This document shows positions 44,618 to 54,669 of a stretch of 64,000 bases of DNA, piece by piece (the first letter of the stretch is position 1; each line of letters opens with the position of its first letter). The notes under the pieces are model-generated. The model searched no databases, was not told the DNA's origin, and saw only the letters and a list, made by a program, of their open reading frames with translations. The stretch spans positions 1 through 64,000 of the forward strand of contig NZ_JAVFVT010000022.1 in the NCBI RefSeq assembly GCF_030929555.1, given 5' to 3'. The stretch comes from Paenibacillus sp. LHD-117. GTDB taxonomy: Bacteria > Bacillota > Bacilli > Paenibacillales > Paenibacillaceae. Position numbers and translations under genes: made by a program.

Positions 44618-46162
44618 CACATTGCTCTCCATTCGGACTTCCTCAGCCGTCAATCGATTCATTTTTTACGCTCAGAGACTGCCGTTAGTCGGCAGAACCA
44701 TTCAAGATACGCTATACGCCAATCTGGATGGAAAAAAAGCAATTTCCGTCATTGCGTTCCTTCTGCAAATCGTTTGGGGTTTTGTAACCAAGCTGGCTTA
44801 TCTAGGGCTGAGGAAGATCAGCTTTCGCTGTTTATGCATATTTTTTTGCTGCTTAGCTTTGTGGTGGCGGGTGTCGCCAGCATCACGGTTTTGGAGACGA
44901 AACGAGAGAAGTACATTGCCGTCAAGCTCATGCGGATGAAGCCTGCCGCCTATATGCAAGCGTCGTTGGGTTATCGTTATGTCTCTTACTTTATCTACTA
45001 TATTCCGGCTATGCTGCTTTTCACCTCCCTACTGAATGTCCCTGTTCTTCAGGGGATGGCACTGGCAGTATCGGTCACGCTTTGGCGGGTAGTATGCGAA
45101 TATCTTCATCTGAAGCTGTTTCAGCAAAGAGGCATCGTACTCATCAAAATTAACGCAGTCGTTTGGCTTGCGATCGGACTTGGTTACGGTGCCGCTTATG
45201 CGCCGATTGTTCTGAATTGGATTCCCTCCAGCGGCGAGCTGCTGCTCCTGTGGCCCGTTACGATGCTCATTGCGGTGCTGGGCGCAATTGCTGCGGTGCA
45301 GTTAAAACGATATTCCGACTATCGAACGGCAGTGGAAGCTGCGACGAAGCGGGATGATCCGCTGCTCGATCTTGGGCGTATGTTCACGAAAGCCAATAAA
45401 ACGCAAGTGAAATCAAAAGACATGGACTATACTTCTATGGTCGGGCAGACGAACCAATTCAAGAGCCGGGAAGGTTATGCGTATCTGAATGCGTTGTTTT
45501 TCGCCAGGCATCGCAGTCTCATCGTACGACCCCTGTGGAACAGATTGGCGATTATTGGCGCCATAGGCGTAATCGGCGTGGCGTTCTCTGTCATCGAACC
45601 GGAAAGGGCCTCCTCCTTGGCCGAAAACTGGAGTATGGGAATCCCTTATTTGATTTGGATCATGAACTTCCTGTCCATTGGAGAAAGAGCGTGTAAGGCT
45701 ATATTCTATAACTGTGATCTCAGCCTTATGCGTTACAGCTTCTACCGAAACGCCGCCCACCGGCATTTCCGTCAACGGTTATACCGCATCTGCGGGCACA
45801 ACCTAACTCTTGCCGCCGGGGTTGGAGCCGCATTGACCGGATTTGCTCTGGCTGCCGGGGGAGTTTCTTCAGGAGAATTACTTCTGGCGTTGGTCTGTGT
45901 GTTTGCCCTGTCCGTGTTTTTCTCCATCCACCATCTGTTCATGTATTACATCCTGCAGCCTTATTCGACCGAGCTCAATATGAAAAATCCTTTTTTCTTT
46001 ATGATAAACATTGTTGTTTCTTTGGCTTTCGTATTGGCCCTCATTCTAGAAGTCGATACCACGGCGCTCGCGGTAGCCATAGTCTCCTTAACGGCCGTTT
46101 ACTACATGACGGCGTTGATCCTTGTTAAGAGATGGGGACCTCGCACTTTCAGAGTGAAGTGA
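44601..46162 (+). pseudogene. ABC exporter permease gene with a frameshift near 44805
   Basis: The first part (MLRTFNTLLSIRTSSAVNRF ... LQIVWGFVTKLAYL) and the second part (EEDQLSLFMHIFLLLSFVVA to the end at 46162) are in different frames but join into one membrane protein of about 520 residues with some ten hydrophobic segments. A one-base deletion around 44800-44815 explains this. It overlaps the end of the ATPase gene, so both formed one exporter operon. Permeases of this size paired with a short ATPase occur in Firmicutes as exporters of unknown substrates. The system is probably inactive unless the indels are sequencing errors. Confidence 0.78.
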
Positions 46163-46270
46163 GGAAGCGCTCATCATTGGCGGGGACACGACCAAAGGCC
46201 GGCGCAGCCTCCTCGGAAGAGGAGCTGACCGGTGACAGCGCGTCCAAGCGATGGATATGGGATAACCCGT

Positions 46271-47224
46271 TCAATATTGCTGCTTCAAATCCACGACATT
46301 AAGAGATGGCTTCTTGCCTTCCGCTGCCTCCCGCAAATTACGCAAAAAGATTTGCATCGCCCGCTCATGGTAATGGACGGTGGAGCCGGAATTGTGCGGC
46401 GTAATGATCACGTTCTCCATCTCCCAAAGCGGACTAGCCTCCGAAAGCGGTTCTTCCTCGAACACGTCCAGCCCGGCCCCCGCAATCGTTCCGTTGCTCA
46501 GCGCTTCAGCCAAAGCTTGCTCATCTGTCGTTGCACCTCTGCCGATATTGATATAGATGGCCGTCGAACGCATCCGTCGGAGCTGCTCTCTTCCAATCAA
46601 CCGATAAGTCGAGTTCGTCAACGGCAGCGTATTGATCACATAATCGCTTTGCTCCAATACCTCGTCCAGCTCCTGAATGCCCACCATTCGATCCACGTGG
46701 ACGGACGGTTCGCCTGATCTGCGAACGCCCAGCACCCGCATCCCGAACGCCTTGGCCAACTTGGCCGTTTCCTCGCCAATGGCGCCAACCCCAATAATCC
46801 CAGCTGTTTTTCCGTGAATTTCGTGCAGAGCGTCCGTGCTCCGCCAGCTTTTCTCCGCTTGATAGCGTACCGAAAGATGCAGCTTCCGCGCAAACATCAG
46901 CATCATTCCGAGGATCGTCTCAGAGATCGGATAGGCATGAACACCGCTTGCATTGGTCAACGTCACGCCTTTCGTGGCGAATGCTTCCAATGGCATCTTC
47001 TCCACTCCCGCTCCCCAAGCCTGAACCCACTTCAGCTTGGCTTCCGGAACAAGGCACGCCTCTTCGGCGGCTTGGCTCCAACCGACCACCACCGCCGCCT
47101 CCTTTAATTGTGACACGTACGCCTCGCTATCGTCTTTGCTTATCAACTCCCAATCCGGAACTACGTTCCGTATTTGTTCCTGATCCCGATCAGTCAACTT
47201 AATCAAGGAAACTATCTTAGCCAT
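46271..47224 (-). CDS. D-isomer 2-hydroxyacid dehydrogenase family protein
   Basis: The 317-residue NAD-dependent dehydrogenase has the fold's hallmarks: GVGAIGEETAKLAKAFGMRV (NAD-binding GxGxxG, about residues 141-160), the catalytic Arg in INIGRGATTDE (about 230), the Glu in GAGLDVFEEEPL (about 257) and the His in IITPHNSG (about 279). Such enzymes reduce 2-keto acids or act on phosphoglycerate, glyoxylate or hydroxypyruvate. The substrate is not predictable, but its relation is to the CtBP/GhrA-like branch. ATG 47224 has GGGAGGCG upstream; starts further upstream (47290) lack an RBS. Single gene, 109 bases after the ABC exporter genes. Confidence 0.88.
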   Translation of the reverse strand: MAKIVSLIKLTDRDQEQIRNVVPDWELISKDDSEAYVSQLKEAAVVVGWSQAAEEACLVPEAKLKWVQAWGAGVEKMPLEAFATKGVTLTNASGVHAYPISETILGMMLMFARKLHLSVRYQAEKSWRSTDALHEIHGKTAGIIGVGAIGEETAKLAKAFGMRVLGVRRSGEPSVHVDRMVGIQELDEVLEQSDYVINTLPLTNSTYRLIGREQLRRMRSTAIYINIGRGATTDEQALAEALSNGTIAGAGLDVFEEEPLSEASPLWEMENVIITPHNSGSTVHYHERAMQIFLRNLREAAEGKKPSLNVVDLKQQY

Positions 47225-47333
47225 TCGATTAATCGCCTCCCTTCCCATCTTACTATAATGGCTAGAGAACATGCCGCTATTTCGATTCATCCTTCACCTC
47301 ATCGGATTTAACTTTTCAACCGGTTCCCCTCAA

Positions 47334-49115
47334 TTAACTCTTATTCTCGACCAGCTTATGCTCGGGCGTTTCCTCCCCTTGCCATAGAAGCCGCATTTCT
47401 TCGCTCGTTGCCAGCAGCTCGGACAGGCTGCCCTCAGCCTCGATCCGTCCGTCCTTCAAGACGATGATATGATCGGCTTTCGACAGTGCGGCCCGCCGAT
47501 GGGATACAGCGATGCAAGTCATGTCGCCTTCCTTGAACAATCCGTTCCATACCTGCTGCTCCGTCTCCACATCGAGCGCGCTGGACAAGTCGTCAAATAT
47601 ATACAAATCAGCGCCTGTCATCAACATGCGAGCTGTCGCAGCCCGCTGAATCTGGCCGCCGGACAGCATGACGCCTCTTGGGCCGACGAATGTCTCCAGA
47701 CCTTTATCCAGATCGCGGATGTCTTTATCCATAACGGATAAACGAATCGCGCGTTCAAAAGCGAACTCGCTGTCTTTTTTGCCTACCGCTATATTTTCCC
47801 TCAGCGTATCACTGAACAAGCGCGGAACCTGCGGCGTATACGCGGCATAGGGCGGCATCAGAAAGCTCGCCGGATCAACCTCTCGGCCGTTCCAGTGAAT
47901 CGTTCCCTGCTGCTTGGGCAGCAGCCCGAGCAGCGTCCTTACCAGCGTCGATTTGCCTGAGCCAATACGACCGGTAATGACGAGGAATTGGCCTCGCTTC
48001 AGTCTGAGGTGGATATTTTCGATCCCGTTGTCCGAATTCGGATATCGATAAGTCAAGCCGCTTGCCTCCAATTCACGCAGCTTTATTCTATCACCCTGCG
48101 AGGTTTCAGGCTGCGGAGGCGGGTCCTTATGTAGATAAGTTTCCCGATACTCCATAATGCGGTCCTCTTCGCCGGTTCTGAACAGCGTCCGCATCCGGTC
48201 GAACGAAACCTTTAGCCGCTTATGCTGGAACACCATATAACCGAATAAAGAGATGCTGTAGCCGATATTCATCAAGTAGCTTGTAAACAACGCAAAGTCG
48301 CCTACTGTAAATTGACCGGCCTTCATCTCCGCCGCGCACATGAGCAAAACAAGCCCGGTGCTAATGCTCAGCACATGCTGGCTGAGCGATTTCATCCATT
48401 GCTTGAACAAATCATCCTTGAGCGCCGCTTGACGGCGGCTTTCGTTCAAATGCTCGAAACGTCTGGAGACATGCTCTTCAGCCTGCCCAAGCTTCAAAGT
48501 CTGTACAGCTCCGAAGGTCTCTGCGATGAAGCTCGTCACTCTCCCCGTCGCCTCGCGATTCTGCTTTCCGTAGCGGCGGGCGCGGCTCCCTGATAAATTG
48601 TTGATTAGCGTTACCAGCGCAAACGGCAGCAACGCAACAACCGTGATCTGCCAGTTAATCGAAGCCATAATGCCGACTGACATGACGGCGAACACGAACA
48701 TCCCCCAAAAGTCGACCCAGGATTCCACATATTCAACGGCTTCATTAACGTCATCCCGAAATCGGCTCATCGCCTCGCCCGGCGATGCCGGCAGATTCCT
48801 TCCGGGCCAGCGCATAATGCCAGCCAGCATGTTCGTGCGCAAGATCGCTTGAATATGATAAATATAAGTAATCCACTTATAAAATGCGGCAAAAAAAATG
48901 CCGACTCTTGCAAGCCTGACAACCGCGATAAACAGAAGCGGCGCGGCAAGCCACATAAACCCTGAGTCCTCGACAGCCACTCGGTCAAAAAAACGTTGCA
49001 TTCCGATTCCGATTAGCAAAGGCAGCGAGTGAAATGCGCACCATAAAACGCCATTCACAAGAAACAAGGCCAGTCTGAATCGAAAGAGTCGGCCGATAAA
49101 CCCGGCGATTGTCAT
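47334..49115 (-). CDS. Heterodimeric ABC exporter subunit 2, degenerate ATPase site
   Basis: The 593-residue half transporter has a six-helix membrane domain (about residues 10-320) and an ATPase domain with Walker [10 protein letters not shown], signature LSGGQIQR and Walker [12 protein letters not shown]. The catalytic Glu after Walker B is replaced by Asp (FDD), the usual mark of the non-hydrolysing site in heterodimeric type IV exporters such as BmrCD or TM287/288. Its start overlaps the stop of the partner gene by four bases (ATGA), so both are co-translated. Function is probably drug or lipid export; substrate unknown. Confidence 0.88.
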   Translation of the reverse strand: MTIAGFIGRLFRFRLALFLVNGVLWCAFHSLPLLIGIGMQRFFDRVAVEDSGFMWLAAPLLFIAVVRLARVGIFFAAFYKWITYIYHIQAILRTNMLAGIMRWPGRNLPASPGEAMSRFRDDVNEAVEYVESWVDFWGMFVFAVMSVGIMASINWQITVVALLPFALVTLINNLSGSRARRYGKQNREATGRVTSFIAETFGAVQTLKLGQAEEHVSRRFEHLNESRRQAALKDDLFKQWMKSLSQHVLSISTGLVLLMCAAEMKAGQFTVGDFALFTSYLMNIGYSISLFGYMVFQHKRLKVSFDRMRTLFRTGEEDRIMEYRETYLHKDPPPQPETSQGDRIKLRELEASGLTYRYPNSDNGIENIHLRLKRGQFLVITGRIGSGKSTLVRTLLGLLPKQQGTIHWNGREVDPASFLMPPYAAYTPQVPRLFSDTLRENIAVGKKDSEFAFERAIRLSVMDKDIRDLDKGLETFVGPRGVMLSGGQIQRAATARMLMTGADLYIFDDLSSALDVETEQQVWNGLFKEGDMTCIAVSHRRAALSKADHIIVLKDGRIEAEGSLSELLATSEEMRLLWQGEETPEHKLVENKS

Positions 49116-50857
49116 GCAAGCTCCTCCTCTCGTCCGCTTTGAAGCAGTCTGGCATAATGCGATTCCGGATTCGCCGCCAGTTCTTCCCGCGATCCGAATT
49201 CCAATAGCCGGCCGTCGCCAACCACCATAATTTTATCCACCTGCTCCAAGGTAGCCAGCCGATGGGCAATGATGACGCCCGTGCTGTGCCGCAGCAATTG
49301 ATCCACCCCGGTTTGAAGCATCGCTTCCGTCGCGGCATCAAGCCTCGAGGAAGGCTCATCCAGAACGATCAAGCTCGGCTTGGAAAGAAACACCCTGGCA
49401 AGCGCGAATAGCTGCGCTTCTCCCGCTGACAGCGATGAGCCGCCCGACGACAAATACGTGTCCAGCCCTTCCGGCTGAGCCAAAATCCAGGGACGCAGAC
49501 CAAGCTGTTCAATTGTCTCCATAATTGACGCATCGGACACGTTCTCGTTGAACAAGTTCAAATTGTCACGTAGGGTACCGTCGAACAATTGAACATCCTG
49601 CGTCACCATGCCGACCCGGCGATATAGCGCCGGCAATGCGAGCTTCGTTATATCAACCCCACCAATGCGGATAACGCCGCTGTCCAGATTATATAGGCGA
49701 AGAAGCAATCGACTAAGACTGGATTTCCCGCTGCCTGTTCGCCCGATAATGCCGAGGCGCTTCCCCGGCTGCAGCGAGAAGGATATATTTTGCAGAACCG
49801 GTTTATCTTTGTTGTAGCTGAAGCATACTTGTTCAAACTCCAGACTGAGCGCACCCTCTGGCAGCCGCTCCTCTTCGCCGTCAATGATTTCCGAGCGATG
49901 CGACAGCAATTCCCGGGATCGAAGCATGCCCGACTTTGCCTTTTGGAATTCCTGCACCTGATCGCCAAGCCTTTCAATCGGATCATTCAGCATTTGCGTA
50001 TATTGATAGATCAAATACAGCATGCCCAAGCTGATTTCGTCAAGCATATAGGAACGAACGCCCAGCAGCATAACAGCCGTCACCGCCAGCGTAAACAAGG
50101 AAACCGTAACATTAAATGGCACGACCCGAAGCATCCAGGCTCTTCTCCCTTTAAGAAAGACGGCGCGCATGGAATGGTAGAAACGATTCATGACGTAAGG
50201 GACATGCCCGTTCGCCTGTACATCTTCGATTCCGGCAATCCGCTCTTCAATCAAGCCGAACAGAGAAGCGCTTGCTTCACGATCCTTATTGGAAGACTGG
50301 ACGCCAACATTGCGGATGGTCATCATCGCCAGAACGGATAGAAGCGTAAACGCCGTCATTACAACAGCGATCGGCACATTGACCGTATACATAAATCCGA
50401 GAATGCCGGCGAGCAGCACGAAGCTGCCAATGACTTGCACAATAAACATGGCAAAAAAATTAGAAATGCTGGACACGTCTCCGTCAATGCGCTCGATCAT
50501 TTCGCCCGGCGTCTTCTGGTTATGGAATCGCATATCAAGCCGCAGGCAATGCTTCAGCAAATCGCCGCGAAGCCGATTTGTCGTGCGCCAGGACACATCG
50601 CTCCCCAAGTAAGTGACCGCAACCCCCAACGATTGATTGACGACAGCGAGTACAAGAAACAAAGCCGCAAGCTCCAGCAATGCGGCCATCCCCCCGCTCC
50701 CCGCAGCCGCATCAATAAAGCGCTTAATGACTTGCGGATTAATCAATTGCAGACTCGTCGATCCAAGCAGCAGGATTAGCAGCAGGAAGATCCGCCCCTT
50801 AACCGGCTTCAAATAACGCAACAACCAAATCGTAGATATTTTCTGTTGGTCAGCCAT
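49112..50857 (-). CDS. Heterodimeric ABC exporter subunit 1, canonical ATPase site
   Basis: The 581-residue half transporter has a six-helix membrane domain (about residues 20-310) and an ATPase domain with Walker [10 protein letters not shown], Walker [13 protein letters not shown] including the catalytic Glu, and signature LSAGEAQL. It pairs with the downstream subunit, which lacks the Glu. ATG 50857 has AAGGAGGAG seven bases upstream. The unit could be induced by a nearby regulator, but none is directly adjacent; the MerR-GyrI gene is about 1 kb away. Confidence 0.9.
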   Translation of the reverse strand: MADQQKISTIWLLRYLKPVKGRIFLLLILLLGSTSLQLINPQVIKRFIDAAAGSGGMAALLELAALFLVLAVVNQSLGVAVTYLGSDVSWRTTNRLRGDLLKHCLRLDMRFHNQKTPGEMIERIDGDVSSISNFFAMFIVQVIGSFVLLAGILGFMYTVNVPIAVVMTAFTLLSVLAMMTIRNVGVQSSNKDREASASLFGLIEERIAGIEDVQANGHVPYVMNRFYHSMRAVFLKGRRAWMLRVVPFNVTVSLFTLAVTAVMLLGVRSYMLDEISLGMLYLIYQYTQMLNDPIERLGDQVQEFQKAKSGMLRSRELLSHRSEIIDGEEERLPEGALSLEFEQVCFSYNKDKPVLQNISFSLQPGKRLGIIGRTGSGKSSLSRLLLRLYNLDSGVIRIGGVDITKLALPALYRRVGMVTQDVQLFDGTLRDNLNLFNENVSDASIMETIEQLGLRPWILAQPEGLDTYLSSGGSSLSAGEAQLFALARVFLSKPSLIVLDEPSSRLDAATEAMLQTGVDQLLRHSTGVIIAHRLATLEQVDKIMVVGDGRLLEFGSREELAANPESHYARLLQSGREEELA

Positions 50858-51051
50858 GGCGTCTCCTCCTTCTCATTTGCAATAATGAATAGTCTATTCG
50901 ATATTCAGCCGTGCCGCCAGATAATAAACATTTATAATTGAAGGCGGTCATCTTGGGTTCCGGAATATAAAAAGCCTATCGTCCCGACTGTCCTGTTGTC
51001 GCTGACTCCAGGTTTTTTGCAACTGTTCTCCAAGTTCAATTTGCATGCTGA

Positions 51052-51807
51052 TTGCAGAATAACCCATCAGGCGAGACGCTGCGGGCGCTGTTCCCCAGTC
51101 AGTTCGATAATCACGCTCCCGAATTCACCTATGCCTTCCATTCCGCGCCGAAGGAAGATCAGGGACTCTACTTCCAGCAGTTCCCGACGAACAAAAAGAT
51201 TCGAACCACGCTGACCGAGGTTGACGCGGAGCTTAACCCCAATGGCGATCTTGCGCCCAATGTACGCACGTTGTCGGCCGATCCCAGAAGCAGCAAGGAT
51301 ATCGTTCGCAAGTTTCCTTTTCGCATAGAGACGGTCATGCCCGAGACAACGGATGCGTTGTATATCCTGCTTACGGAGCTGGTCGAGTCGGATGAATCCG
51401 TATCGGACGCCATCGCGCAGGTCTATTACATACCAGGCAAAGTCATTCATGCGGAGCTTTCAGCGGATAAGCCCGTCTATTCTCCCGGCGATGAGCTGCA
51501 GCTGAAGACTATCAACCATGGACCGACGAACCTTGCTCATCACGGGAAGCTGTATGACCTGGAGAAGCAAAGCAGCGACGGCTGGAAGCAGATGAACGAA
51601 CGTCCAACAGCTATGACGCTTGAAGGTTATTTGCCTATTCCGGTCGGCGAGTACACTCAGAACATTACGCTCCCCGAGGATCTTGCGCCCGGAACCTACC
51701 GGATCGTCAAACACATAGGCGGACCTCGCCCAATACGGAACGGAACTATCGGCTACTTTCGAGGTTCAATAGAAAAAGGTTATAATGCCGGTAAGATTCC
51801 AAAATGA
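51052..51807 (+). pseudogene. Truncated Ig-like-domain protein gene, 5' end lost
   Basis: An open frame of 251 codons starts at a TTG with no RBS, right behind an in-frame stop. It encodes a charged, secreted-type protein without signal peptide. The C-terminal 110 residues (ADKPVYSPGDELQLKTINHG ... LPEDLAPGTYRIVKHI) resemble bacterial Ig-like domains found at the end of Firmicute lipoproteins. Immediately upstream, in another frame, a hydrophobic stretch (KPIVPTVLLSLTPGFLQLF) looks like a remnant signal peptide, so the gene has probably lost its 5' part by deletion or frameshift. Alternatively it is a small unknown gene with an unusual start. Confidence 0.5.
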
Positions 51808-51830
51808 CGGTACCAGCGTTGGCTCCGCGC

Positions 51831-51870
51831 AAAAAAAACATCGCCCCGGCCCAATCGGCCTGGCGATGTA
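51831..51870 (-). terminator. Repeated terminator hairpin, copy 2
   Basis: On the minus strand TACATCGCCAGGCCG...CGGGGCGATGT followed by TTTTTTTTG, downstream of the MerR-GyrI gene. Same arms as copies at 42217, 57975 and 58866. Confidence 0.85.
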
Positions 51871-51977
51871 TTTCGCAGCTCCATTCAATATTGCTGTAGG
51901 AAACCAACTTCGTCATTCGCTTCATCGCCTCCATATCCCCATCTTACTACAAATGATGGGCAAGGCGGTCAAGAAGT

Positions 51978-52796
51978 CTAGACAATCGGAATATAAATGT
52001 CGACTTCCGAACGATCGTCATGCGGTCCGCGAAACCGCTCGTCGTACCGCTCATAGTCGATGCCTTTGGCAAGCTGGAGTCCTTGCTGCTGCAGCCACTT
52101 GCCATAAATCAATTCATACGTTTCGCTAAGCCGGTCAACGCTTCCGGCGTGGGTAAACACGGCATAACGCTGAGCCGGCACGACGATCCGCTCCATCCCT
52201 TGCGGAATCGTTTCTCCATCGGTTTCATATCCCGCCACGTACGTGAACTCCTCTTCATTGTCGCCCGGCACGCAAATGCCATAGGAAACGGATGGCTGCG
52301 ATTTGCCGTCGATTTCCCGCTCGCGAGGGATGAAACGCCCCCATAGCGCGGGAACATCGCCTTCGTCGGTTTTGCTGTTCCATGTCATGCCGACAACCGT
52401 AAACGCCTCTAGTTCCACAATCTTCGCTTCCATCGGAATGCCTCCAGTGAACCTCATGTACTCGACCATTCGTTGAATGGCATCCACTTGTTGCCGGCGG
52501 GCCGCGATCTCCTCTTGCAGATCGTTCGCGCGTTTCTCCAGGAGCCTTTTAATTTTGCCGTCGTCGTCCAACGTCCCGTCGCGCTTCAATGCCAACAACG
52601 CTTCGATGCCCAGTCCCATGGAACGCAGGAACACGATTCGCCGCAGCTCGGGCAATTGATCGGTCGCGTACAACCGGTAATGATTCGTCTCTCCGATTCT
52701 GCTCGGCATGAACAATCCAATGGAATCGTAATAGCGTAGCGTCTTGGACGTCACTCCGAACAATCTCGCAAGATGGCCAACCGTCAGCAAGTGCAT
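51978..52796 (-). CDS. MerR family regulator with GyrI-like effector domain
   Basis: The 272-residue protein has a MerR DNA-binding domain (LTVGHLARLFGVTSKTLRYY, residues about 4-70), a dimerisation helix (about 80-115, ANDLQEEIAARRQQVDAIQR) and a GyrI-like ligand-binding domain (about 120-272; VPALWGRFIPRE, SYGICVPGDNEEEFTYVAG, VVPAQRYAVFTHAGSVDRL). It is the BmrR/Rob type of drug-sensing activator. A promoter with the 19-base spacer typical of MerR-controlled promoters lies in front of its own gene, indicating autoregulation. ATG 52796 follows GAGGAGAC. Confidence 0.92.
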   Translation of the reverse strand: MHLLTVGHLARLFGVTSKTLRYYDSIGLFMPSRIGETNHYRLYATDQLPELRRIVFLRSMGLGIEALLALKRDGTLDDDGKIKRLLEKRANDLQEEIAARRQQVDAIQRMVEYMRFTGGIPMEAKIVELEAFTVVGMTWNSKTDEGDVPALWGRFIPREREIDGKSQPSVSYGICVPGDNEEEFTYVAGYETDGETIPQGMERIVVPAQRYAVFTHAGSVDRLSETYELIYGKWLQQQGLQLAKGIDYERYDERFRGPHDDRSEVDIYIPIV

Positions 52797-52826
52797 GTCT
52801 CCTCTCGTCAGTGGTCTGTACGTTCA

Positions 52827-52857
52827 TCCTAAAACATTGACCCTGGGGCAATGTCAA
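52827..52857 (-). promoter_or_regulatory. MerR-type promoter/operator of the regulator gene
   Basis: On the minus strand TTGACA and TTAGGA are separated by 19 bases, longer than normal. The spacer is filled by the dyad ACATTGCCCC/AGGGTCAATGT. A long spacer with a centred palindrome is the hallmark of promoters twisted open by MerR regulators. Confidence 0.72.
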
Positions 52858-52999
52858 CACCTTCACGCATCGTAGCATAGGTTCCGAAAGGCGGCAAGCC
52901 ATCGGCATCGATCCGAGGAAGTTTTTCCCTCCGTATAGATTTAGCTTTTCAGCCGGGGGAAAAGCTGTTGTTAGGATAGTGGCTGTCTGCATACGCAGT

Positions 53000-53036
53000 C
53001 GCGGTTCGTAACCATCCCGCGTTACCAAAACTAAGG
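53000..53036 (+). promoter_or_regulatory. preQ1 class I riboswitch
   Basis: The segment CGCGGTTCGTAACCATCCCGCG, then TTACCAAAACTAAGG, has the preQ1-I arrangement: short P1 hairpin (CGCGG/CCGCG), a C-rich loop, and an A-rich tail ending in AACTAAGG that folds back as a pseudoknot. The tail merges with the Shine-Dalgarno GGGGG of the next gene, so ligand binding should hide the RBS. The gene behind is a queuosine-precursor transporter, matching the ligand. Confidence 0.87.
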
Positions 53037-53047
53037 GGGCTTTTTTT

Positions 53048-53740
53048 GTGTTCAATTTCTTCTGGGGCGTGCTGTTCATGCTCGTCCACTTTGGCCTATT
53101 TCTGCTGTGCTATCGCATGTTCGGCAAGAAAGGGCTGTACGCCTGGATCGGCTTCGCCACGGTGATCGCCAATATTCAGGTGACCAAAACGATCGAGATG
53201 TCCATCGGCACGCTCGGCATCGTGATGACGCTTGGCAATACGATTTACACGTCCATCTACATGACGACGGATCTGCTCAACGAAAGGTACGGCCGGCAAC
53301 CCGCGAGGCAAGCCGTATGGTTCGGCTTCTTCACGCTCATTGCTTCCACCATTCTGATGCAAATGACGCTTGCCTTCGTTCCGCAAGCCGACGACTTTGC
53401 CCATGAGCCGCTGACGGCCATCTTCGGGTTTCTGCCGCAGGTCGCGGCAGGCAGCCTATGCGCCTACTTCGTCAGCCAGTTTCTGGACGTCCGGGTATTC
53501 AGCTATTTGAAGCAAAAATTCCCGGTGCGCAATCAGTTCTGGATTCGGATCAACGGCAGCTCGCTTGTGAGCCAGTTCGTCGATTCCCTTGTCTTTTGCA
53601 CGATCGCGTTTTACAAGGTGCACGCTTTCGATATTTGGATCCAAATCTTCCTGACGACGTACTTGCTGAAGCTGCTCATTTCGTTCCTGGCCACGCCGGT
53701 GCTCTACTGGGCAAGAAACATGAAGGTTCGGGAGGACTGA
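53048..53740 (+). CDS. yhhQ: Queuosine precursor transporter (VUT/YhhQ family)
   Basis: The 230-residue membrane protein belongs to COG1738/DUF165 (YhhQ), which imports queuosine precursors such as preQ0/preQ1. About six helices are visible and the family core is present: IANIQVTKTIEM, then GNTIYTSIYMTTDLLNERYG and INGSSLVSQFVDS. The start is GTG 53048 with GGGGG eight bases before, the RBS being part of the preQ1 riboswitch. Monocistronic, with a terminator after it. Confidence 0.93.
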   Translation: MFNFFWGVLFMLVHFGLFLLCYRMFGKKGLYAWIGFATVIANIQVTKTIEMSIGTLGIVMTLGNTIYTSIYMTTDLLNERYGRQPARQAVWFGFFTLIASTILMQMTLAFVPQADDFAHEPLTAIFGFLPQVAAGSLCAYFVSQFLDVRVFSYLKQKFPVRNQFWIRINGSSLVSQFVDSLVFCTIAFYKVHAFDIWIQIFLTTYLLKLLISFLATPVLYWARNMKVRED

Positions 53741-53754
53741 CATCCCCGACAAGA

Positions 53755-53780
53755 AAAGGAGCCCGAAGGCTCCTTTTTCT
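53755..53780 (+). terminator. Intrinsic terminator after the queuosine transporter gene
   Basis: AAGGAGCCCGAAGGCTCCTT followed by TTTCT, starting 15 bases after the stop. Confidence 0.85.
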
Positions 53781-53990
53781 ATTAAGGCGATGTACAATAG
53801 GGTTATCTGCTTGCTCATGCAGTAAACCTCCATTCCCTGGCCTATATGGAAGATCGCCAGGTTCTGAGCCTATCTTATCCGTTCCCGCAGGCCTTTGCTT
53901 TGCAATTCTTGCTGTAACTTATACGCGTGGATAGATCGCCTAAACTCTCATTAGACGAAATCCAATCGGATTCGAACCTCACATTGCGGG

Positions 53991-54659
53991 TCAATCAGCA
54001 TAATATTTCTGGAATTTGTGCAGATCCGCCGGTTTACCTACAAGGAATACCCGATCGCCCTCTTGAAACACTTCCGTAGGCGCCGGGGAAACAATAGGCT
54101 CGGCGTTGTTGTTCCGCAGGATATACAGAATTGTCACGCCGAAGCGTTGCCTAATGTTTAGTTGGAGCAAGCTTTTATTCACGAAATCATCGGGCACTGT
54201 CGTGTCTATTCCGCCGAGAAGTGACGAAAGCTCGATATATTCTTTCAAACTGCTGAGCGACAGCTGCTTCGCCAGACGAATGCCGGCTTCCTCTTCCGGA
54301 TAGATGACGTGGTCCGCTCCAACGATGCTCGACAAAATTTCGCCGCGGAATCGGTCGTTGGACTTTACGATCACATGCTTGCAATTTCTCTTTTTCAATT
54401 TCGCTACGATCAGAATCGTGGATTCGAAATCATCCGCCGTGGAGACGACGATCACGTCGAATTGTTCCACGTTCATTTCGTCCAGAACATCGTCGTCGCA
54501 AGCGTCTCCCTCCACGACATATTCGGCGAAATTCTGAACCTCCCTGAGTAACGCGGGAACTTTGTCGCAGCCTACAACCTCGTGTCCGAGGGAATACATC
54601 TCCTTTAGAACGGTGCTTCCGAATCTTCCAAGACCGATAATCAACGCTTTTTTCTTCAT
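53991..54659 (-). CDS. Ktr potassium uptake system, cytoplasmic RCK subunit
   Basis: The 222-residue protein is a TrkA/KtrA/KtrC-type gating ring subunit. The N-terminal RCK domain has the Rossmann motif GLGRFGSTV (residues about 9-17) and VVEGDACDDDVL; the C-terminal RCK_C domain (about 135-220) ends with FQEGDRVFLVGKP. In Firmicutes it binds ATP/ADP and, in the C domain, often c-di-AMP. It is 10 bases after the membrane subunit, with RBS AGAGGTG. Whether it is KtrA or KtrC cannot be decided from reading alone. Confidence 0.92.
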   Translation of the reverse strand: MKKKALIIGLGRFGSTVLKEMYSLGHEVVGCDKVPALLREVQNFAEYVVEGDACDDDVLDEMNVEQFDVIVVSTADDFESTILIVAKLKKRNCKHVIVKSNDRFRGEILSSIVGADHVIYPEEEAGIRLAKQLSLSSLKEYIELSSLLGGIDTTVPDDFVNKSLLQLNIRQRFGVTILYILRNNNAEPIVSPAPTEVFQEGDRVFLVGKPADLHKFQKYYAD

Positions 54660-54669
54660 TTACGCACCT

